From positions 1 to 36,974 of the forward strand of contig JAFDCZ010000053.1 in NCBI GenBank assembly GCA_019312665.1: a DNA stretch of 36,974 nt, written 5' to 3'. Within the stretch, counting starts at the first letter, position 1. Every line of letters begins with the position of its first letter. Positions 30,528 to 36,974 of this stretch are shown one piece after another. Both the position numbers and the translations under genes were made by a program. The notes beneath the pieces are model-generated. The model was not told where the DNA came from. It did not search any database and saw only the letters and a list, made by a program, of their open reading frames with translations. This DNA comes from Deltaproteobacteria bacterium (lineage in GTDB: Bacteria > Myxococcota_A > UBA9160 > UBA6930).

Positions 30528-31137
30528 CCTAGAGGCTGACGCCGCTTACGCACGGCGGGACGTTAGGCTGTGTACCCGGCGACAGCCCTCCTCGCGCCCA
30601 GCCCTCGAAGCCCTCCCGGTAGGCACTACGCGCACCCGGAAGAGCCCGTCCGGTCCGCTCTTGCCCTAGAAGCCGCTGGAACCTGCGGCGGACGGAGCAG
30701 TCGTTCCACAACTCTTGACGATATCTCAGCGGGCCGTCGTGGAATAGCCTGAGAATTTGAGAGCGGTCTCCCCCTCCCGCCGATCGTCCGGGGGGCGAAC
30801 CGCGGATCCGCCGTAGTGCGCGTTGCACTGGGAGAGCAGGCCGATCTCCCCAACGCAGGGGCACGCCAAGGCGGACGCGGCGTCTGCTTCCGCGCCGATG
30901 TCCTCGAGCAGGGCGAGAATCTCGGCCTCTGAGCGCGAGGATGCCGAGGACGGCGGGGAGGATCTTGGCGAGACGCGGGGTTCTGGGGCTGCTCACATGG
31001 AGGTCCGGTGCGGGGGGCGCGCCATTCTGGGTGCTCTGGAGCGTGGCGTCAAACCGCCGCCCAATGCCTGGGACGAGTCCCGAGTGCAGCCGCTCGGCAC
31101 AATGGCCCCGCCCTAGCGTCTGTGTGAGTCTCCCCGA
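30528..31137. other. 610-base stretch without an intact gene
   Basis: Contains coding-like but frame-broken sequence on the minus strand (see 30726-30996). The part from 30997 to 31137, just before the symporter, holds no ORF or clear promoter that I can support. Codon-like third-position bias in several phases suggests a decayed gene. Confidence 0.4.
30726..30996 (-). pseudogene. Possible degraded small-protein gene, frame changes mid-way
   Basis: GTG 30994-30996 opens SSPRTPRLAKILPAVLGILA, a helix-like start with nearly all G/C third positions. That bias then moves one base out of phase, where EAEILALLEDIGAEADAASA and CPCVGEIGLLSQCNAHYGG follow to a TGA at 30726-30728. Skipping one base near 30926-30930 joins them into about 90 residues. 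No family recognised. It may be a chance pattern; confidence is low. Confidence 0.3.
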
Positions 31138-32550
31138 ATGGAGATGACTGCAGCCCCGGAGTCGGAAGCAAGTGGCAAGGACCCCGGGGATTCCCCGGCC
31201 GTGGCCCCCGAGGGGCGGCTCGGCTTCGGGATCATCTGGGCGTATTCCCTCCCCAGCGTCGCGACCGGCTTCACGGGTCTTCTCTTCTCGATGTACTTGA
31301 TGAAGTTCGCTACCGATGTGCTGCTGATCGCACCCGCCGTGATGGGCACCCTCGTGATGGTCTCGCGGCTCTGGGACGGCGTGTCCGATCCGATGGCGGG
31401 CTATCTCTCGGATCGCACGCGTTCGCGCTTCGGCCGCCGGCGTTCCTGGATGTTCGTCGCGGCGATCCCGATGGGAGCCACGTTCAGCATGATGTGGTCA
31501 CCGCCGAGCGCCCTCAGCGGCGGCGAGCTGGTAATCTGGATGGCCGTGGCGCTGCTCCTGTACGAAACGACGAGTACGGCCTTCTTCGTGCCGCACGGTG
31601 CGCTCGGTGTCGAGCTGACCCAGGACTATCACGAGCGCACCCGTCTCTTCGGCTATCGCCACGTGATCGCGTTCCTCGGGCTCGGCGCGGGCCTGGCGGG
31701 CTATCAACTCATTACCGGCGCCGCCGACGAACGTGCCACGACGAGCCTGCTCACCGGTGTCGGGGGAATCGTCGTCGCCGTGGTGATCCTGCTGACCACT
31801 TGGCGGCTGCGTGAACGTCCGGAGTACCAAGGCCGGGCCACCTCGCCATTGATCGTTTCCCTGCTGGACATCTGGCGCAACCCGCATGCCCGCCAGCTGC
31901 TGTTGATCTTCGGGATCGAAACCTTCGGGACCGCCAGCATCGTCATGCTGGTTCCCTACCTGACGGAGTATGTGCTGACGGAGCCCGGTTCGGAGCCGAG
32001 GGCCGCGACGCTGATCGTGGCGTCCTACTTCCTGGGCAATTTCGGACTCACACCGCTCTGGATCCGCCTCTCGCGCCAGTTCGGCAAGCGCGACGTCTGG
32101 CTGGGATCCATGATGGTGTCCTGCTTGTGCTTCTGCGGACTCTTCTTCCTGACGGCGGAGTCCACCTGGGCGATCTATCTGGTGCCGTTCGTGCTCGGGG
32201 CTTCTGCCGGCAGCGGTGCCGTGATCGCACCCTCGATCAAGGCCGACGTGATCGACTACGACGAGCTGCAGACCGGACAGCGCAAGGAGGGTTCGTACCT
32301 CGCGGTCTGGAACTTCATCCGCAAGGCAGCGGCCGGGCTCGCGATCGGCATCACCGGCTACGCGCTCGAGTTCTCGGGCTTCGTCCCGAACGAGAGTCAA
32401 CAGAGCGACGCAGTGATCCTGACCTTGCGATCGCTCTTCAGCTGGTTCCCCGCGGCCTGCTATGCGGTAGGGATCGTGGTCGCGTTCCGTTTTCGGTTTG
32501 ACGAGGCGGCCCACGCCGAGGTGCGGAGGCAGCTGGAGGCGCGGCGCTGA
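31138..32550 (+). CDS. GPH-type MFS symporter (glycoside/pentoside/hexuronide:cation)
   Basis: 470 residues, about twelve membrane helices. Motifs of the GPH family: LWDGVSDPMAGYLSDRTRSR with FGRRRSWMF in the first cytoplasmic loop, FFVPHGALGVELTQDYHERT in helix 4/loop, and SIKADVIDYDELQTGQRKEG with YLAVWNFIRKAAAGLAIGI in the second half. It takes up a sugar-type or other small solute with Na+ or H+ across the inner membrane. The N-terminal 25 residues are Pro/Glu/Ser-rich and cytoplasmic. ATG at 31138 is followed by a second Met at codon 3. No operon partner downstream. Confidence 0.92.
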   Translation: MEMTAAPESEASGKDPGDSPAVAPEGRLGFGIIWAYSLPSVATGFTGLLFSMYLMKFATDVLLIAPAVMGTLVMVSRLWDGVSDPMAGYLSDRTRSRFGRRRSWMFVAAIPMGATFSMMWSPPSALSGGELVIWMAVALLLYETTSTAFFVPHGALGVELTQDYHERTRLFGYRHVIAFLGLGAGLAGYQLITGAADERATTSLLTGVGGIVVAVVILLTTWRLRERPEYQGRATSPLIVSLLDIWRNPHARQLLLIFGIETFGTASIVMLVPYLTEYVLTEPGSEPRAATLIVASYFLGNFGLTPLWIRLSRQFGKRDVWLGSMMVSCLCFCGLFFLTAESTWAIYLVPFVLGASAGSGAVIAPSIKADVIDYDELQTGQRKEGSYLAVWNFIRKAAAGLAIGITGYALEFSGFVPNESQQSDAVILTLRSLFSWFPAACYAVGIVVAFRFRFDEAAHAEVRRQLEARR

Positions 32551-32869
32551 GTGCTGCCTCCGAGCGGGCGAGTGGGTTGCACCTGTTGACGATGAACCCT
32601 CACTTCCCCCGAGGATTTTACTCGTCAAGGTACCCCCTTATCGGACATGGAACCCCTGTTGGAACTCCTATCCCCTGCCGGTCTGGAGCATTGGCTCGAC
32701 GTTAGGTCCCGACATGGGCTCAACGGCCACTCCAGACTTTTCTGCACCCTACCCGCCAAGCCGGCCAGATACCATCGTGAGAACCCGCAAGCTGAACCGC
32801 GTTGCGGCTAAGACCCATTCTTCGCTCAACAACTCGAGGATTGAACCGAAGGAACCGATCGTCATCGCC
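32551..32869. other. Intergenic stretch of about 320 bases
   Basis: Lies between convergent genes (symporter stop 32550, metallophosphoesterase stop 32870). It is less GC-rich than its surroundings. A short peptide, PPRILLVKVPPYRTWNP (about 32600-32655), loosely resembles the start of B12-binding radical SAM proteins, but the frame degrades at once. No hairpin with T-run seen. Confidence 0.35.
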
Positions 32870-34786
32870 CTAGAGGTCGAAGCTTCCGACGCCTTTCGCG
32901 GTGCCCGCCTCGAACCGGCTCGGCCGCCAATACAAGCTGTTGTGATCGGCCTCTCCCTCGTCGTAGTCCTCGACGGTCAGGTTCACGCGCAGACCGTCGA
33001 GTTGCCCCCCGGCGCGCTCGTGGAGGGCAGCGACGGGAACCACCAGCTCGACGGTGTAGCCCTGTGCAGTCCGACGCGAAGCATGCACGTCGACCGGCTC
33101 CACTCCGCCCGTAAACAGGGCCAGGATGGGGTCTTCACGTGGCTCCTCGACCGTCACCATTGCGCTGACCATGCGGGCGAGCCCTCCGCTCCGGATCAGG
33201 TCGAAGAGCCCACCGTTCTCGTTTCGTTCTGTCTTCGGGCGCGGATCGATCGAAATCAACACCGCGTCCTGATCCCGCGCGATTCGATCGCTCGACGACA
33301 CGACCGAATCGTCGGTCACATCGACCGCGACATAGAGATGGGTCTCATCCCGGCGTAGATCGAAGCGGAAGGATGCATCACTTGCTCCGCCGTACTCGCC
33401 GTGACCCTCCACCGTGGCGGGCTGGTCGACCACGAAGCGAAGGCGGCCCCACTCGGAGAGATCACCGTCGACCGTCACTGCATGATCCAGCGTCGCGACG
33501 CCGAAATGCCCGTCGGGCACCATGGCCAGCTCTCGCTCGATCTCGACCGGCTCGCCGCCAGGGCCTTGCGTTCGGAGGATGAAATGCGCCTTGGCCGGTG
33601 CCAGCTCTTCGTAGCGAAGCGGCAGCCGCGAACGCAGCGGCACCTCGATCACCTCCACTGCCCCGGGCGGCAGGCTGCGGGCCGCCTCGGTGACGTCGGG
33701 CCTCAGATCCCGTCCGGAGCTGAAGCGCGCCTCCAGCTCGAGGGGACGCTCCAGGCTGTTCGTCACCTCGAAGCGCGCCACTCCCTCCCGGAAGGTTCGG
33801 CCGTTGCCACGCATCGGCAATGCGACGACCGCACCGGCCAGCGCATCCACGACGACTCGCAGGTCCGCCGTCAGGACGTCCGTATCCTGAACGCCGTCGA
33901 GGGTGACGTTGGCAATCACCGGCTCCTCGCCGTTCATGTGGACGAACGCCACGTGATCGAACTCGCCCCAAGGCAGGCCACGCATGGCGCTTCCGCCACC
34001 TGTGGTCGCGAGCGTGATGAACTGCCGACCACGCCGGACATGGCGGGTGTAGCGGTGGGTATGCCCTGCGAAAACCGTGTAGCCACGGTCGCCGAGCAGC
34101 TCCTCCACCCGGAGCCAGTCCGGGTGGATCTGCGGCGAATCCCAGAGCGGCTGGTGAACGACGACGAACGTCCAACGCGCGTCGGAGTTCTCCGCGAGCA
34201 CACCTTCGACCCACGCCATCTGATCGGCCTGGGTCCAGGGCCCGGGCACAGGGCTACGTGGATCGTGCACCATTCCGAAGAGCTCGCTGTTCATCATCAC
34301 GAAGAGCACGCCCTTGTACCGGAAGTGGTAGTACGACGGGCCGAAGCGTTCTTGCCAGGTTTCGGCCATCACCTCGTTGCTCATGTCGTGGTTTCCGGCC
34401 GCGTAGAAGAAAGGCATCCGCAGGCCATCGACGAAGCCCTCGATCTCATCCCATTCCTTGGAGAGGCGGGCCCGATCCGCTGTATAGCCTTCGATCAGGT
34501 CTCCTACGCTGAGCACGAAGGCCGGCTGGAGGAGGTTGAGCTTGGGCATGGCACTCGCGAACACGTTGGCGCGGTGGCCTCCCGTCCGATCGGAAACCAC
34601 GGCGAAATGGAAGGCCTCGGGCGCATCCAAGGGTTCGAGCCCGGTCCAGGGCACGGCGGCACCTGGCGTCTGCGCCTCGATCCTGGGCGGCGAGGCTGCC
34701 TCCGCCATCCACTGCATGCCGAACTGGGCGCAGCCCCCAAGCAGCACCAGGCTCAGCGAAACGAGAATCAGGGATCGGGACGTCAT
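32870..34786 (-). CDS. Lipoprotein metallophosphoesterase with C-terminal CBM9-like domain
   Basis: 638 residues. The signal peptide ends in the lipobox LLGGC (Cys19). The calcineurin-like phosphoesterase domain (about 58-270) has VVSDRTGGH (D66; the usual DxH is DR here, as in a known subgroup), SVGDLIEGY (94-101), AGNHD (130-134), VVHQPLW (His211) and AGHTHRY (His242/His244). After a linker, a beta-sandwich near 460-638 (HAVTVDGDLSEWGRLRFVV, DETHLYVAVDVTDDSV, YTVELVVPVAALHERAGG) is CBM9-like. Predicted outer-membrane or periplasmic hydrolase of phosphate esters, perhaps on cell-surface glycans; substrate unknown. Start is clear from the signal peptide. Confidence 0.9.
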   Translation of the reverse strand: MTSRSLILVSLSLVLLGGCAQFGMQWMAEAASPPRIEAQTPGAAVPWTGLEPLDAPEAFHFAVVSDRTGGHRANVFASAMPKLNLLQPAFVLSVGDLIEGYTADRARLSKEWDEIEGFVDGLRMPFFYAAGNHDMSNEVMAETWQERFGPSYYHFRYKGVLFVMMNSELFGMVHDPRSPVPGPWTQADQMAWVEGVLAENSDARWTFVVVHQPLWDSPQIHPDWLRVEELLGDRGYTVFAGHTHRYTRHVRRGRQFITLATTGGGSAMRGLPWGEFDHVAFVHMNGEEPVIANVTLDGVQDTDVLTADLRVVVDALAGAVVALPMRGNGRTFREGVARFEVTNSLERPLELEARFSSGRDLRPDVTEAARSLPPGAVEVIEVPLRSRLPLRYEELAPAKAHFILRTQGPGGEPVEIERELAMVPDGHFGVATLDHAVTVDGDLSEWGRLRFVVDQPATVEGHGEYGGASDASFRFDLRRDETHLYVAVDVTDDSVVSSSDRIARDQDAVLISIDPRPKTERNENGGLFDLIRSGGLARMVSAMVTVEEPREDPILALFTGGVEPVDVHASRRTAQGYTVELVVPVAALHERAGGQLDGLRVNLTVEDYDEGEADHNSLYWRPSRFEAGTAKGVGSFDL

Positions 34787-34835
34787 GGTGGCCTCCTTCA
34801 GAAGCGGGCGATCTTACCAAAACCTCTCCTGCGCT

Positions 34836-34898
34836 TGCGCCCCCCCGCCTGTGCCGTGCAGACGTTGAGTTGCGCTCCCCCTCCTGTGTCGTGCAGAC
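34836..34898. repeat. Imperfect tandem repeat (28-bp units, 35-bp period) before the ABM gene
   Basis: Units at 34836-34863 and 34871-34898 begin TGCGC and end CGTGCAGAC and differ at three of 28 bases. They lie in the divergent promoter region, the second ending 27 bases before the ABM-protein ATG. They could be paired operator sites or a simple duplication. Confidence 0.75.
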
Positions 34899-34925
34899 TG
34901 TCGGGCCATTCAACCAGGAGATGAG

Positions 34926-35207
34926 ATGCCGAGTGTGATTGCGACGATCAAGGTGAAAGAAGACAAGATCGAAGAGGCGAAGGCCCTCTTCGCGAAGCTC
35001 GCCGCCAACGTGAACGCCAACGAAGAAGGGACCCTCTCCTACATTCCCCACCAGAAGAGTGGAGAGCCCGCCACCTTCGTCTTCTACGAGAAGTACAGCG
35101 ATGCAGCCGCGTTCGCGACGCACGGCGAGAACCTGAAGGCCGTGGGCAAAGAGTTCGCTGGCGTGATGGCCGGGCCGCCGGATGTCGTGATGATGGAAGA
35201 GCTGTAG
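34926..35207 (+). CDS. Antibiotic biosynthesis monooxygenase (ABM) family protein, YgiN-like
   Basis: 93 residues with the dimeric alpha/beta-barrel ABM fold: SVIATIKVKEDKIEEAKALF at the start, NEEGTLSYIPHQKSG in the middle, FVFYEKYSDAAAFATHGE then a C-terminal strand. Relatives include quinol monooxygenase YgiN and haem-degrading IsdG-type proteins; the haem-binding asparagine set is not evident, so a quinol or small-aromatic oxidation role is more likely. ATG at 34926 has AGGAG seven bases upstream. The promoter region holds the tandem repeat. It ends seven bases before the stop of the convergent hydrolase gene. Confidence 0.9.
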   Translation: MPSVIATIKVKEDKIEEAKALFAKLAANVNANEEGTLSYIPHQKSGEPATFVFYEKYSDAAAFATHGENLKAVGKEFAGVMAGPPDVVMMEEL

Positions 35208-35213
35208 GAACCG

Positions 35214-36431
35214 TCAGGGCCGGCGCTTGTCGGCGGCCCGGATGGCGGCTCCCCCGATTCGGGCGATTCGGGTATCGCCGAACGGCGTACCGATTCCACT
35301 GTTGACGGTGAGGGCGACGGCGAGCTGGCGGCTTGGATCCGCCCAACCTCCGGAGCCGCCGAAGCCGAAATGGCCGAACGCACGGGGCGCCCGGGCACCC
35401 ACCGCGAACACGCGGTGGTAGCCGAGCCGCCAACGCATCGAGATGGGGATCACGCGGCCCGCGCCCGCGTTTTGAGGCTGTGCCGCGCGTTCCACCGCCT
35501 GCGTAGAGAGAAGACGAACACCGTCCAACTCGCCGCCCCCGGCAAGGCAGGCGTAGAGGCGGGCCAACGAGCGCGCCGTGAACATTCCGTTGGCGGCCGG
35601 GATCGAAACGGCACGAAAGGCCTCACCATTCCAATCCAGCTCTTCCATGCCCGCGGGAGCGAGTGCAGCCAGGGTGTCAGTGGGGTCGTACTTGAAGCCG
35701 AGGCGGGCCAACCGATCTCGCCATCGCTCCGCACCGCGTTGGATCTTCAGGGTTCGACCCCTGGCCGTCTCGGGCGGAGCGTCGAGGCCCGCTGCCATCA
35801 ACTGGGCACAGCGACCCTGTTGTTCAGGGGGAACACCACAATAGAGCCCCTCGAGGCCAAGCGGGCCGGCCAATTCGGCAGCGATCAGCTCGGAAAAGGA
35901 CTTACCGCCAGCGACACGACGAACCAGCTCTCCGACGAGCCAGCCGTACGTGAGGCCGTGGTAGCCGTGGGCTTGCCCGGGCGCGTGGCGGGGCTCGGCG
36001 GCCGCCAGGCGCTCGACCATGGTGTCCCAGTCGAGCATCTCCCGGGCGTGATCCAGCATGTCGGCGATCGCAAACAGCCCGGCCTCATGGCATAGCAAGT
36101 GACGCACCGTGAGGTCTTGCTTGCCGGCGGCTGCGAACTCGGGCCAATAACGAGCAACCGGCGCGTCGATCTCGATCAATCCGCGATCGACGTAGAGATG
36201 CAACAGGGTCGAGGCCACGCCCTTCGTCGTCGAGAAGGAGAGGCTGAGGGTGTCCTCTTCCCACGGGCTGCCGGCGGAATCGCGGGTACCGCCCCAGATG
36301 TCTACGACTTTCTCGCCCTTGTGATAGACGCAGATGGCCGCGCCGCCCGGCGCCTTGCGAGGCACGATGCGACGAAGCGCCCGGGCGACGCTCGCAAAAT
36401 CCGGGTGCAACGTGCCGTAGAAGGAAGACAT
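35214..36431 (-). CDS. Class C beta-lactamase-like serine hydrolase
   Basis: 405 residues from the ATG at 36429-36431. The catalytic SxxK is STTK (67-70) in LSFSTTKGVAS. The Tyr motif appears as HGYHGLTYGWLVGELVRR, and the third motif as HFGFGGSGGW (H-x-G in place of KTG). Such proteins are usually esterases/EstB-like or D-aminopeptidase-like rather than beta-lactamases. No signal peptide, so probably cytoplasmic. The frame is open upstream to TTG 36491 and ATG 36452, but family proteins begin near FYGTLHPDFASV, so this ATG is preferred. Divergent from the last symporter. Confidence 0.88.
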   Translation of the reverse strand: MSSFYGTLHPDFASVARALRRIVPRKAPGGAAICVYHKGEKVVDIWGGTRDSAGSPWEEDTLSLSFSTTKGVASTLLHLYVDRGLIEIDAPVARYWPEFAAAGKQDLTVRHLLCHEAGLFAIADMLDHAREMLDWDTMVERLAAAEPRHAPGQAHGYHGLTYGWLVGELVRRVAGGKSFSELIAAELAGPLGLEGLYCGVPPEQQGRCAQLMAAGLDAPPETARGRTLKIQRGAERWRDRLARLGFKYDPTDTLAALAPAGMEELDWNGEAFRAVSIPAANGMFTARSLARLYACLAGGGELDGVRLLSTQAVERAAQPQNAGAGRVIPISMRWRLGYHRVFAVGARAPRAFGHFGFGGSGGWADPSRQLAVALTVNSGIGTPFGDTRIARIGGAAIRAADKRRP

Positions 36432-36489
36432 GATGCGCTGTGGATAGCCCATTCTCGGCCGGCGCGTCTGGTGTAGCGTCCACTGCAAC

Positions 36490-36974
36490 ATGGCGTCCCC
36501 GCCTTCGGTCTCCCCCGCTTCTACACGCCTCCCGTTCGGGCGGGTTCTTGCCTATGGCGCGCCCAGCATGGCCAGCGTGGCAATCGCCATCGTCATGGGC
36601 ATCCACCTCCCGATCTTCTACAGCGACACCGTGCTCGTGCCTCTCGGCGCGATCGCGCTGGTCAAGGCCGTGGTTCGCGCAACGGACGCACTCACCGACC
36701 TGCCCATCGGCTGGCTGAGTGATCGCACCCGCACACGCTGGGGCCGACGGCGCCCTTGGATCGCCGTCGGAGCTCCCTTCGCCGCTGTTTCGTTCTGGGC
36801 CCTCTTCTCTCCGCCCGCCGATCTCGAGGGTCTGGCCGCAATCTCCTGGCTGGCGATCACCTATGCCCTCTTCTACATCGGCCATACCGCCTACATCATT
36901 CCGCACTACGGCCTTGGCGCCGAGCTGACCGACGACCATCACGAGCGAACCCGCATCTTCGGCTGGCGCGAGGC
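36490..36974 (+). CDS. GPH-type MFS symporter, 5' part (continues beyond window)
   Basis: About 161 residues visible from ATG 36490. RLPFGRVLAYGAPSMASVAI opens helix 1; the family loop reads ATDALTDLPIGWLSDRTRTR then WGRRRPW, followed by FYIGHTAYIIPHYGLGAELT and DDHHERTRIFGWRE at the window end. It is clearly a relative of the 31138-32550 protein, so the region has two of these transporters. Substrate not determined. Divergent from the serine hydrolase with 58 bases between starts. Confidence 0.88.
   Translation, partial: MASPPSVSPASTRLPFGRVLAYGAPSMASVAIAIVMGIHLPIFYSDTVLVPLGAIALVKAVVRATDALTDLPIGWLSDRTRTRWGRRRPWIAVGAPFAAVSFWALFSPPADLEGLAAISWLAITYALFYIGHTAYIIPHYGLGAELTDDHHERTRIFGWRE

Noticed and set aside
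32598-32700. Start of a radical SAM gene (PPRILLVKVPPY)
   Set aside because: Similarity ends after about 15 residues and no CxxxCxxC motif follows.
35214-36491. Beta-lactamase resistance gene
   Set aside because: The SxxK and HxG pattern and absent signal peptide fit esterase-type class C homologues, not a resistance enzyme.
1-36974. tRNA, rRNA or riboswitch genes
   Set aside because: Looked for cloverleaf ends, rRNA signatures and common riboswitch cores in the intergenic stretches; none seen by eye.

Overview
The window is a high-GC stretch of a Gram-negative bacterial chromosome, most likely from an uncultured delta-proteobacterial or Myxococcota-like (possibly Binatota-like) lineage. 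This placement is inferred from mixed content: F420-type luciferase-like monooxygenases, CaiB/BaiF CoA-transferase, sulfotransferase and SDR genes beside outer-membrane-type features (lipoproteins, c-type cytochromes, a PEP-CTERM tail, a MacAB-like exporter and an NtrC-type sigma-54 activator). No rRNA, tRNA, CRISPR array, prophage or intact insertion sequence was seen.

Layout. 1-5.5 kb: a partial sulfotransferase, two luciferase-like monooxygenases, a CaiB-type CoA-transferase, a secreted mono-haem protein and a small anchored protein, on alternating strands. 5.5-18.8 kb: an almost unbroken minus-strand run. In transcription order it holds a DOMON/CBM9-like protein, a 50-residue ORF, an SDR, an AcoX-like NAD-kinase-fold protein, a frameshifted luciferase-like monooxygenase, a PilZ plus cyclic-nucleotide-binding protein, a cytochrome c, a 6PGDH-like dehydrogenase, a nu-class GST, a class I amidotransferase, a crotonase, a GFA-fold protein, threonine deaminase (ilvA), and finally a three-gene module: RnfD-like membrane protein, exported DUF2330 protein and a tiny exported peptide with eight Asn-Pro-Cys repeats. 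18.8-22.4 kb: a lipoprotein-like methyltransferase, a small membrane protein and a histidine kinase/NtrC-type regulator pair. 22.4-24.5 kb: a scarred region with an ORF broken by a 43-bp tandem duplication, a frameshifted hflX, matching direct repeats on both sides of hflX and an IS3-type transposase remnant. 24.5-28 kb: a tightly overlapping marR-like / macA / macB-ATPase / macB-permease operon. 28-31.1 kb: a large polytopic membrane protein, a perfect 58-bp palindrome, a PEP-CTERM protein lacking its front end and a degraded region. 31.1-37 kb: two GPH-type sugar/cation symporters (the second runs off the window), a lipoprotein metallophosphoesterase, an ABM-family monooxygenase and a class C beta-lactamase-like hydrolase.

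How the genes fit. Much of the window looks like accessory small-molecule catabolism and detoxification: CoA transfer, crotonase, SDR, F420/flavin oxidoreductases, GST, sulfotransferase. The best candidate for an undescribed system is the NPC-peptide / DUF2330 / RnfD-like module at 5.6-8.1 kb, whose small peptide gene has its own sigma-54-like promoter sequence. A second theme is damage. At least five reading frames are disrupted, several by an apparent single extra base, so either the assembly carries indel errors or this segment is decaying. The raw reads would decide which.
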